Shown here one piece after another: positions 27,501-35,185 of a stretch of 64,000 bases of DNA; the stretch's first letter is position 1, and the number at the start of each line of letters is the position of its first letter. The position numbers and the translations under genes are program-made. The stretch covers positions 620,001 to 684,000 of the forward strand of contig NZ_QDFY01000001.1 of the NCBI RefSeq assembly GCF_003347635.1, written 5' to 3'. A model generated the notes under the pieces. The model searched no databases, was not told where the DNA came from, and worked only from the letters and a program-made list of their open reading frames with translations. Source of the stretch: Sphingosinicella terrae. Lineage in GTDB: Bacteria > Pseudomonadota > Alphaproteobacteria > Sphingomonadales > Sphingomonadaceae.

Positions 27501-27971
27501 CTATGCAGCTAACTTGGTGTCGAGATGGAAGGCGGCGAGTTCGCGAAGGTCCGCGTCGCCTTTTTCGAGAGCGATGGCGGCATCCCAGATTTCGAAGGTT
27601 CCGCCGGTGCCGAGAATGAGCGCGTTCCCGCCGATCCGCGCGCGGCGGCGCATCAGCGGGGGCAGGGTGACGGCGCCGCTCTCGACATCGGCGGCTTCGA
27701 CGAAGCCGAAGGCCCGGCGTGCGCGGGCAGGATGAAGGTGCGGCGCGGCCGCCTGCTCGGCAATCCTGCGCCGCTCGATGTCGAGATGGATGATAGTGGC
27801 GTAGGCCGGCTCATAGGCGACGAGGCAGGGATCGCTGTCATGCGTGCCGATCAGCAGGGTCCCGCCGGCGCCCCGCCGGTTCATCGTCGCCTGTACGGAC
27901 GAAGGCAGACGCAGCCGGCCACTGGCGTCGACCGCTGCTACTCCGCTACCGGTGAAAGGATGTTCAACCAA
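27501..27971 (-). CDS. mraZ: MraZ-like AbrB-fold transcriptional regulator
   Basis: A 156-residue protein with two MraZ half-domains. The first is FTGSGVAAVDASGRLRLPSS (about residues 5-25) and the second is ADVESGAVTLPPLMRRRARI (about 92-112), each with the D-x-x-G-R/x-LP pattern. LIGTHDSDPCL between them matches sphingomonad MraZ. No ATG fits; TTG 27971 gives the family N-terminus and is my start. MraZ normally controls the division/cell-wall cluster, but here it is divergent from an ftsZ and no mur or fts gene is nearby. It may be a second copy. Confidence 0.75.
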   Translation of the reverse strand: MVEHPFTGSGVAAVDASGRLRLPSSVQATMNRRGAGGTLLIGTHDSDPCLVAYEPAYATIIHLDIERRRIAEQAAAPHLHPARARRAFGFVEAADVESGAVTLPPLMRRRARIGGNALILGTGGTFEIWDAAIALEKGDADLRELAAFHLDTKLAA

Positions 27972-27996
27972 GTCCCCGACCCCATGACCGGGCGCC

Positions 27997-28168
27997 GTTA
28001 ACCACGACGCCGCGTACGGGGCAGGTATGACGCCGGAGCTGCCGGGACTATTCGTATAGATACGGGGCCGGGATTCTACGGTTAACCGGAATCCCTCGGT
28101 ACATCGCCAGTATTCATACGGGGCTATGCCGTTAACCGGCAAACGCAATATGGTTAATCCATCGTAAA
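27997..28168. promoter_or_regulatory. Divergent promoter region with repeated motifs (mraZ-like / ftsZ)
   Basis: The 241-base gap holds three copies of TACGGGGC in the same orientation (28015-28022, 28061-28068, 28117-28124). It also holds three copies of GTTAACC (27997-28003, 28081-28087, 28131-28137). A TTAA-N7-TAAA element (28154-28168) is one mismatch from the CtrA consensus TTAA-N7-TTAA. The octamer repeats are candidate MraZ operators and the TTAA motifs candidate CtrA sites. Only the repeats are seen; both assignments are inferred. Confidence 0.55.
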
Positions 28169-28212
28169 ACAGCGTCGGCATGTGGCCGACACCATCTTCG
28201 GAGTGGGGCAAC

Positions 28213-29658
28213 ATGATTGAAGTAGTTATGGGCATGGAAGAGCTGAGCCCGCGTATCGTTGTCGTCGGAGTCGGGGGCGCCGGCGGCAATGCGGTGGCCA
28301 ACATGATCCGCAGCAATGTCAGCGGCGTCGAGTTCGTCGTCGCCAATACCGACGCGCAGGCGCTTCGCGCTTCTTCGGCCGATCGTATTCTTCAGCTCGG
28401 CCGGCGCACCACCGAAGGTCTCGGCGCCGGATCGCGGGCCGAAGTCGGCGCCGCCGCTGCCGAGGAATCCTTCGCCGAGATCGAGCGGATCCTGGAAGGC
28501 GCCAACATGTGCTTCATCGCCGCCGGCCTGGGCGGCGGCACCGGCACCGGCGCTGCTCCGGTGATCGCCCGCGCGGCCAAGGCCATGGGCATTCTCACCG
28601 TCGGCGTCGTCACCAAGCCGTTCGGGTTCGAAGGCGAGCGACGCGCGCGCGCCGCCGAGGCGGGGCTGCAGGCGCTCCAGCAGCAGGTCGACAGCCTGAT
28701 CATCATCCCGAACCAGAACCTGTTCCGCATCGCCAGCCCGAACACGACCTTCAAGCAGGCGTTCGACTTGGCCGACGAGGTGCTCCAGCAGGGCGTTCGC
28801 GGGGTCACGGACCTGATGACCATGCCGGGCTTCATCAATCTCGACTTTGCCGACGTGCGCACTGTCATGGCCGAGATGGGCCGCGCGATGATGGGCACCG
28901 GCGAGGCCGGTGGCGACGACCGCGCCCTGCGCGCTGCCGAGGCCGCCATCGCCAATCCGTTGCTCGACGAATCACTGAACGGCGCCCGCGGTCTGCTCAT
29001 CTCGATCAGCGGCGGCCAGGACATGCGCCTGATGGAGGTGGATGAAGCCGCCAACCATATCCGCGGTCTCGTCGATCCCGAGGCTGACATCATCTGGGGC
29101 TCATCCTTCAATCCCGAGCTCGAAGGCCGCATTCGCGTGTCCGTGGTCGCCACCGGCATCAACGGCGAAGCGGCGGCCGCCGCGCCCGCGGTCGACGCTG
29201 CCTTGCTCAGGAAGATCGTTGAAAAGGCGCCGGCGAGGGCGCTGGTGCGCGACGCCAAGCCGGCGCCCGCTTCGACGAGACCGGCAGTTTCCCCGGCTCC
29301 GGTCGCCGTCGCGCGGGTGCGCCCCGCTTCCGAGCCAGTCCCCGCCCCGAAGATCGTGCTGACTCCGCCGGAGATCGAGATTCCGGAGCCTGCCACGAGC
29401 GCCTATTTCGACGAGGCGGTGCAGCTGGAGCCGGTGGAGGAGCTGTTGCTCGGCGCCGACCGACTGCTGCGGCCGGTGCCGCCGAGCCCGCCGCAACCGC
29501 GGGCGCCGGGCGCGATCGCCGAGGCGATGCGCGGACCGAGCCTGTTCGAGCGGATGGCGATGGCCGCGCGCGGCGCCGTCGTCCAGCGCGGTCGCGAGGT
29601 CGATCCGGTCACCGCTCGCCGCGGTCCGGTCTTCCTCGATCGGCGCCACGCCGCCTGA
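28213..29658 (+). CDS. ftsZ: Cell division protein FtsZ (stand-alone, probably second copy)
   Basis: A 481-residue tubulin-like GTPase. It has [15 protein letters not shown], the tubulin signature [12 protein letters not shown], and the T7 catalytic loop [11 protein letters not shown]. After a Pro/Ala-rich linker (about 330-460) the tail ends [10 protein letters not shown], which resembles the conserved C-terminal peptide PAFLRRQ of FtsZ with one inserted residue. GTP-binding residues look intact. The start is ATG 28213 with GGAG nine bases before; the frame is open further upstream. Unlike the usual ftsZ it is not next to ftsA or mur genes, which suggests a paralogue. Confidence 0.9.
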   Translation: MIEVVMGMEELSPRIVVVGVGGAGGNAVANMIRSNVSGVEFVVANTDAQALRASSADRILQLGRRTTEGLGAGSRAEVGAAAAEESFAEIERILEGANMCFIAAGLGGGTGTGAAPVIARAAKAMGILTVGVVTKPFGFEGERRARAAEAGLQALQQQVDSLIIIPNQNLFRIASPNTTFKQAFDLADEVLQQGVRGVTDLMTMPGFINLDFADVRTVMAEMGRAMMGTGEAGGDDRALRAAEAAIANPLLDESLNGARGLLISISGGQDMRLMEVDEAANHIRGLVDPEADIIWGSSFNPELEGRIRVSVVATGINGEAAAAAPAVDAALLRKIVEKAPARALVRDAKPAPASTRPAVSPAPVAVARVRPASEPVPAPKIVLTPPEIEIPEPATSAYFDEAVQLEPVEELLLGADRLLRPVPPSPPQPRAPGAIAEAMRGPSLFERMAMAARGAVVQRGREVDPVTARRGPVFLDRRHAA

Positions 29659-29672
29659 TCGGAGGGTCAATC

Positions 29673-29699
29673 ACGGCCCCGGCTCAGTGCCGGGGCCGT
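29673..29699 (+). terminator. Terminator hairpin after ftsZ
   Basis: ACGGCCCCGGC-TCAGT-GCCGGGGCCGT is a perfect 11-base stem with a five-base loop, 14 bases after the ftsZ stop. There is no T-run, as is often the case in GC-rich genomes. It isolates ftsZ from the signalling genes that follow. Confidence 0.75.
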
Positions 29700-29862
29700 A
29701 ATGGCTCAGACAGACCAGGAACAATGACTGTCCAGGGACAGAATCGATGACCATCGGATGAACGGTACGCGGCAAACACTGTAAGATATTCCACTAGGTT
29801 TCCGACAGCGCTGATCTGCATTAACTATATTCCTGCCGTTGTTACAGGGATTCCACCAGGTC

Positions 29863-32448
29863 ATGTCGCAAACCATCCATATCGTGGACGACGATCCGTC
29901 AGTCCGCGGCGCAACCAGCTTTCTTCTCTCCAGCCACGGCTACTCGACACGCATCTACGCGAGCGGCAGCGAGTTCCTCGAACAGGCGCAGCTCGACGGT
30001 GGGTGCGTTCTTCTGGACCTCAGAATGTCGGACCTTTCCGGCCTCGAGGTCCTCGATCGCCTTTCGGAAGCGGGCGTGACGGTCCCGGTGATCATGCTCA
30101 CCGGCCATGGCGACGTGACCATCGCCGTGCAGGCGCTTCAGAGCGGCGCCGTCGATTTCCTCCAGAAGCCCTATGAGGAGCGAGCGCTCATCACGGCGCT
30201 CGAGCGGGCTCTGGCCGGGGGCGGCCGGGGCAAGAAGCGCGACGAGGCCCGGCGCGCGGCCGCGGGCCGCCTGCAGCCGCTGTCGCAGCGCGAGATGCAA
30301 GTCCTTCGCGGCCTCGTCGCCGGCATGACCAACAAGGAGATGGCGCGCAGGCTCGGACTGAGCCCGCGTACCGTGGAAATGCACCGCTCGACGATGATGG
30401 TGGATCTCGGCGTCGATTCCGCGGCGGATGCGATCCGGATCGCGCTCGACGCGGAGCTTACGCCGCTCGAGCAGGAAGGAGAGGGGCAGGCACCGACCGC
30501 CGCCGCGCTCGCGCCGATGATCGGCCGCCGTGGCAAACCCGTTCAGCCGGCGGCCCCACGCCCTCTCGACGAGCTGCTGCCGCCGGTGCTCGACGCCCTT
30601 GAAGGCTCGACCGATTGCGTGCTCCTGCTCGACCGGCAATTCAACGTCACCTTCCTGAACGGCAACGCCCGGCAGGCGCTGTCGGACGGCACCGATCTCC
30701 TCGGCCAGAATGTCTGGGATTTGCTTCCAGAACTTCGCCAAACGGTCGCCGGGACCGAGCTCCAGCGTGCCGCCGAGGAACGCTGCGCTGCTTCGTTCGA
30801 GTTCTTCTCCCCGGACAGCAGCCGCTGGTTCGCCGTCAATGTGCGGCCGATTCCGAGCGGGCTCCAGATCTTCTTTCGCGACCTCACCGGTGAGCGCACC
30901 GCCGATGCCGAGCTGCGCCAGAGCGAGGAGCGGCTGCGGCTCGCGCTCGAGGCGTCGGGCGACGGGACCTGGGACTGGAACCTGCGCACCGGCCAGATCC
31001 ACTTGTCCCGCCGCTATGCCGAGCGCCTGGATTATGGCGAGATGCCGCTCGAGGCAGGGATTCGCCAGATCCTGCGTCTCATCCACCCCGCCGACCAGGG
31101 CCGATTGAAGGATCGAATCCGCGAGCATCTGGCCGGAAGGACGGACAATTTCGTGTGCGAGTATCGCATCCGTGCGCGCGACGGCCAGTGGCAGTGGAAT
31201 CTCGACCGCGGCCGGGTGGTCGCTCGCGATTCCGTCTCCGGCGCCGCGCTCCGAATGGTCGCGATCAGCACCGACATCGGCACGTTCAAGGCGCTGAAGG
31301 CGCGGATCGTCGAGGCCAATGAGCGCATCAAGCTCGCTCAGGACGCAGCCGGCGCCGGCCTGTGGGATTATGATCTCGATACAAGACGCGTGCTGCTGTC
31401 GCGCAACAGCCGCACGATGTTCGGCTTTTCGTCGAACGCACCCGATGAAATGGACCTCGCCGAATGGCAGTCGCGGGTTCACCCTGACGATCTCGACGAA
31501 GCCCTCGGCGCCATCGAAGAGGCGGCGGCGACCGGCCAGCCATTCTCGATCACTTTCCGGGTCGTCCATCCGAGCGGAGAAGTCCGCACGATCATGGGCA
31601 TGGGCAAGCTCGCCGTCCACGAGGACGGAAGTCGCCGGATGATCGGGCTCAATATCGATCACAGCGAAGAGGCCCGATCGGCCGAGAAACTCAGCCGGCT
31701 CGAGGCCGAACTGCTCAACGCCGCCCAGGTCGGCGCGATAAGTGCCATGGCGGCGTCGCTGGCCGACGAGCTCAACCAGCCGCTCACCGCCATCACCAAT
31801 TACGTCCAAGGCCTCAAGCTTGCTTTGTCGCGCCGCCCGGCCGGCAGCGATCCGAACGTGACGGCGGCGCTCGACGGCGCCGAGACGAGCGCCAGGCTCG
31901 CCGGCGGGATCGTCCGCAGGATCCAGAACAAGACAGCCCTGATCCGCCTCGAACGCCAGCCGGAGCCGCTCTCGCAACTGATCGGCGATGCCGCCCGTGT
32001 CGCCCTCGCCGGCCTTCCGCAGAACGCCGTGCAGGTGAAGCTTGCGATCCCGCGCAATGCGAACCGTGTTCTCGTCGATCGCGTCCAGATCCAGCATGTC
32101 CTGGTGAATCTGATCCGCAATGCGATCGAGGCCATGAAGGACGAGGCGACCCGGCCCGAGATCGCCATCCAGGCCTCGGTCAATGTCCGAGGCGATGTCG
32201 AGATCCGGGTGGATGATCGCGGCCCCGGAATATCCGAAGGCGTGGCGCTCAGGCTGTTCGAGCCCTTCGTCTCGACCAAGGAGAAGGGAGCCGGGATCGG
32301 TCTCGCCGTCTGCCGCACGATCGTCGAGGCGCATGGCGGCCGCATGTGGGTGGAGCCGGGGCAGGAGGGCGGCACCTCGATCGGCTTCACGCTGCAAGGA
32401 GGCGACCGAGGCGGCCGAGACGACGCGGCTCGGGCACGAGCGGCCTGA
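29863..32448 (+). CDS. FixJ-like regulator fused to a FixL-like PAS kinase, phosphoacceptor His replaced
   Basis: An 861-residue single chain. It starts with a FixJ-type receiver (1-118; Asp52, Lys102) and a LuxR-type HTH (about 138-195, LSQREMQVLRGLVAGMTNKE). Three PAS-like domains follow (about 240-345, 355-475, 485-600), then a FixL-type dimerisation box and HATPase (N-box NLIRNAIEAM, G boxes DDRGPGIS and GAGIGLAVC). In the H-box the expected AHELNQPL reads ADELNQPL: codon 31765-31767 is GAC, so Asp635 replaces His. Autophosphorylation there is not expected. ATG 29863 is preferred to TTG 29839. The 204-base gap before it holds the ftsZ terminator and a palindrome CTGTCCAGGGACAG (29728-29741). 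Confidence 0.88.
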   Translation: MSQTIHIVDDDPSVRGATSFLLSSHGYSTRIYASGSEFLEQAQLDGGCVLLDLRMSDLSGLEVLDRLSEAGVTVPVIMLTGHGDVTIAVQALQSGAVDFLQKPYEERALITALERALAGGGRGKKRDEARRAAAGRLQPLSQREMQVLRGLVAGMTNKEMARRLGLSPRTVEMHRSTMMVDLGVDSAADAIRIALDAELTPLEQEGEGQAPTAAALAPMIGRRGKPVQPAAPRPLDELLPPVLDALEGSTDCVLLLDRQFNVTFLNGNARQALSDGTDLLGQNVWDLLPELRQTVAGTELQRAAEERCAASFEFFSPDSSRWFAVNVRPIPSGLQIFFRDLTGERTADAELRQSEERLRLALEASGDGTWDWNLRTGQIHLSRRYAERLDYGEMPLEAGIRQILRLIHPADQGRLKDRIREHLAGRTDNFVCEYRIRARDGQWQWNLDRGRVVARDSVSGAALRMVAISTDIGTFKALKARIVEANERIKLAQDAAGAGLWDYDLDTRRVLLSRNSRTMFGFSSNAPDEMDLAEWQSRVHPDDLDEALGAIEEAAATGQPFSITFRVVHPSGEVRTIMGMGKLAVHEDGSRRMIGLNIDHSEEARSAEKLSRLEAELLNAAQVGAISAMAASLADELNQPLTAITNYVQGLKLALSRRPAGSDPNVTAALDGAETSARLAGGIVRRIQNKTALIRLERQPEPLSQLIGDAARVALAGLPQNAVQVKLAIPRNANRVLVDRVQIQHVLVNLIRNAIEAMKDEATRPEIAIQASVNVRGDVEIRVDDRGPGISEGVALRLFEPFVSTKEKGAGIGLAVCRTIVEAHGGRMWVEPGQEGGTSIGFTLQGGDRGGRDDAARARAA

Positions 32449-32635
32449 GCTGACAAATGCCCCTCGGGAGACCTCGCAATCGCCCGTCTGGGCCAGGGAA
32501 AATTCTCGACGTACCGACGCGCTACGGACGTGGGTTGGAGTTCTGGGAACCACCGGCTAATCCCAGGCGCTGGAACGATGAGGCTTCTGGACAATTGGCA
32601 CAGGCGGAAGGATCGCCGGGAACGCAGGAACGGAC

Positions 32636-33025
32636 ATGACCTCAGCGTCGGCATTGAACGTCATCATCGTCGATGACCAGGGACAGATGCGAACCTTGGT
32701 TCAGCGCATTCTCGAGGGATTCGGCATTACCGGAATTCGATGCACGGCGAGCCCTGTCGAGGCGCTCGCCCTCGCGCGCTCGGGTCGCTTCCAGTTGGTC
32801 ATCTCGGATTACACGATGCCGGAGATGGACGGCTTGGAGCTTCTGGCCAGGATCCGGAAAGACCCGGCCACCAACAACCCGCACGTCATCATGCTAACCG
32901 GATCGGGCGAGCGCTCGATCGTCGAGAAGGCAGTGTCGCTCGGCGTCAGCGACTATGTCGTGAAACCCTTCCGCGCAGCCGACCTCAGAGCGAAGATTCA
33001 GCGCCTGTTCGGCGACCTGAGCTGA
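32636..33025 (+). CDS. CheY-like single-domain response regulator
   Basis: A 129-residue receiver with no output domain. Acidic pocket VDDQGQMR, phosphoacceptor Asp in LVISDYTMPEMDGLELL, and the Lys in DYVVKPF are all present. AGGA lies seven bases before the ATG. It follows the fused regulator-kinase by 187 bases and converges on the hybrid-kinase operon, so one of those kinases could phosphorylate it. Chemotaxis is not implied; no che or fla genes are in view. Confidence 0.9.
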   Translation: MTSASALNVIIVDDQGQMRTLVQRILEGFGITGIRCTASPVEALALARSGRFQLVISDYTMPEMDGLELLARIRKDPATNNPHVIMLTGSGERSIVEKAVSLGVSDYVVKPFRAADLRAKIQRLFGDLS

Positions 33026-33103
33026 ACGTGGTGCTTCGTCCTTGAGGCCGCCGAGGCGAGGAACCGGAGCGGCCCAATCGATCTTTGCCTCGGTTCGCAG
33101 AGA

Positions 33104-35185
33104 TCAGGCTGCGCAGTCTATGATCTCCCGCACCTTGGCGGCCATTTCCCACTTGCGATACGGCTTGGGAAGAAGACTCACGGTTTCGCCATTCGGCCTC
33201 ACCGGAAGCTCGAGGCTGTCGGTATAGCCGCTGGCGTGGAGAACCTTCAGCCCGGGCGATCGGTTGGTCGCCTCCTGAGAAAGCTCGAAACCATTCATGC
33301 CCCCGGGCATCACGACGTCGGTGAACAGCAGGTCCAGCTTGGGATGCTCGTCCATCGCGGCGAGGGCCTCGGCGCCGCTCGAAGCGATGACGACGCGGTA
33401 GCCGAGCTGCTCGAGCTGCCGAGCCGTGACCTTCCGAACGGCATCATCGTCCTCGACGAGCAGGATCGTCTCGCCCTTGCCCCTGCAAAGGGCCTCGGCT
33501 TCATCGTCGACGCTCTGGTCGGTGATGCTGTCCCGGCATTGGGGAAGGTAAAGCTGAACCGAGGTGCCGTGCCCGACCTCGCTGCGGATCCTTACCTGGC
33601 CGCCCGATTGCCGGACGAATCCATAGACCATGCTGAGGCCGAGTCCGCTTCCCGCGCCGACTCCCTTGGTGGTGTAGAAGGGTTCGAACGCCCGCTCCAA
33701 GGTTTCTGGCGACATGCCTTCGCCGGTATCGGTTACGGTTATCACGACATAGGTGCCGGGACTGAGGTCGAGCCCTCGCGAGAGACGCTGCTCGGGTCCG
33801 ACGGTCTGATTCGCGGTTTCGATGACGATGGCGCCGCCATTGGGCATGGCATCGCGGCCGTTGATCAGCAGGTTGAGAATAGCCGATTCGAGCTGGGCCG
33901 GATCAACCTTCGCGGACCAGAGAGCATCGGACAGTTGCAGCTGCACGTCGACCGATCCGCCGAGCGTGCGCGCCGAAAGTTTGCCCGTGGTCGAGACCAG
34001 TTCGTTGATATTCACCGACACAGGGGCGAGCGCCTGCCGACGCGAGAATGCCAGAAGCTGCTGGTTGAGATCGCGTCCGCGCAGTGCGGCAGCGATCGCC
34101 TCCCTGACCGGCTCGGCGAGCGTCTCGTCGGTGAGATCCTCCTCGACGAGATCGAGATTGCCGATGATGACCGCCAGGAGATTGTTGAAGTCGTGCGCCA
34201 GGCCGCCGGTAAGCTGCCCGACCACCTCCATCTTCTGCGCGTGGCGGATGGAATCCTCGAGATCGCGAACTTCGGTGACGTCGCGGGCAATGGCGAGGAT
34301 CTGGGCGACTTCGCCCTCGTCGGTCTTGATCGGCGTGACCACGAAATCACACCATTTCGGCTGCTTCGTCACGGTCGGGCAGAAGGCCGAGAAGCGGTCG
34401 GTGCTGCCCTTCATCGCACGGGCAACCGCCGAACGGAGCGACTGGCGCGTTTCGTCCGGCCACAATTCGTCCCAGTCGCGGCGACCGAGCAAGTCGGCGC
34501 GGTCGTAGCCGAGCATGGCGAGAAAGGCGGGATTGGCTTCGTCCACCCTGCCGGTTTCGGGATCGATCAAGGCGATCGCGTCGGTCGCATCCTCGAACAG
34601 GCGGCCATAGCGCAGCTCGGAGCTGCGCAGAGCCGTTTCGGCGGCGCGTCTCGCGTCGATCTCTTCGTGCAATTCCCGATTCTGGTCGAGCAGGGTTCTC
34701 TGGATCCTCCGCAGCTCGAGATGCATCTTCACCCGAGCCAGCAATTCCTCGATCTGGAAAGGCTTGCCGACATAGTCGACGCCGCCCGCGGCGAAGGCAG
34801 CGACCTTGTCGTTGACGTCGGCCAGCGCCGTCATGAAGATGACGGGGATGTCCCGGGTCTCGTCCTTGTCCTTGAGGCGCCTGCAGGTCTCGAACCCGTC
34901 GATCCCGGGCATCATGATGTCGAGCAGGATCAGGTCCGGCCGTACGAACTCAGCCCTTCCGATGGCCTCTTCGCCGCCCTGCGCGACGGCTATGTCGAAG
35001 CCGTGATCCTCGAGATGTTCGACGACCACGCCGAGATTGACCGGGTTGTCGTCGACGATAAGGATCGTCTGCACGATCTCGTCCGCTGAATCCGCATGGC
35101 TCATCGCCGCCCCCTCGTGCTTTTCCGCATCTTTGATCCCAGGAAATCGAATGGCCGCGCCGGGGTGATCAACGACGTTGTTCAT
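33104..35185 (-). CDS. Hybrid histidine kinase REC-PAS-HisKA-HATPase-REC
   Basis: A 693-residue cytoplasmic hybrid kinase. It has an N-terminal receiver (38-155; Asp89), a coiled-coil linker (155-190), PAS (about 190-305), HisKA with His331 in GGLAHDFNNLL, HATPase (N-box INGRDAM, G box VTDTGEGM, and GAGSGLGLSMV) and a C-terminal receiver (573-690; Asp623). The first ~230 residues closely match those of the next gene upstream in the operon. The start is ATG 35185, overlapping that gene's stop; ATG 35104 with GAGGGGG before it is an alternative. It is last of five overlapping genes. Confidence 0.9.
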   Translation of the reverse strand: MNNVVDHPGAAIRFPGIKDAEKHEGAAMSHADSADEIVQTILIVDDNPVNLGVVVEHLEDHGFDIAVAQGGEEAIGRAEFVRPDLILLDIMMPGIDGFETCRRLKDKDETRDIPVIFMTALADVNDKVAAFAAGGVDYVGKPFQIEELLARVKMHLELRRIQRTLLDQNRELHEEIDARRAAETALRSSELRYGRLFEDATDAIALIDPETGRVDEANPAFLAMLGYDRADLLGRRDWDELWPDETRQSLRSAVARAMKGSTDRFSAFCPTVTKQPKWCDFVVTPIKTDEGEVAQILAIARDVTEVRDLEDSIRHAQKMEVVGQLTGGLAHDFNNLLAVIIGNLDLVEEDLTDETLAEPVREAIAAALRGRDLNQQLLAFSRRQALAPVSVNINELVSTTGKLSARTLGGSVDVQLQLSDALWSAKVDPAQLESAILNLLINGRDAMPNGGAIVIETANQTVGPEQRLSRGLDLSPGTYVVITVTDTGEGMSPETLERAFEPFYTTKGVGAGSGLGLSMVYGFVRQSGGQVRIRSEVGHGTSVQLYLPQCRDSITDQSVDDEAEALCRGKGETILLVEDDDAVRKVTARQLEQLGYRVVIASSGAEALAAMDEHPKLDLLFTDVVMPGGMNGFELSQEATNRSPGLKVLHASGYTDSLELPVRPNGETVSLLPKPYRKWEMAAKVREIIDCAA

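Noticed and set aside
29899-32553. Open frame of 884 codons on the minus strand opposite the fused regulator-kinase
   Set aside because: The plus strand shows receiver, HTH, PAS and HATPase motifs in order; the minus frame shows none.
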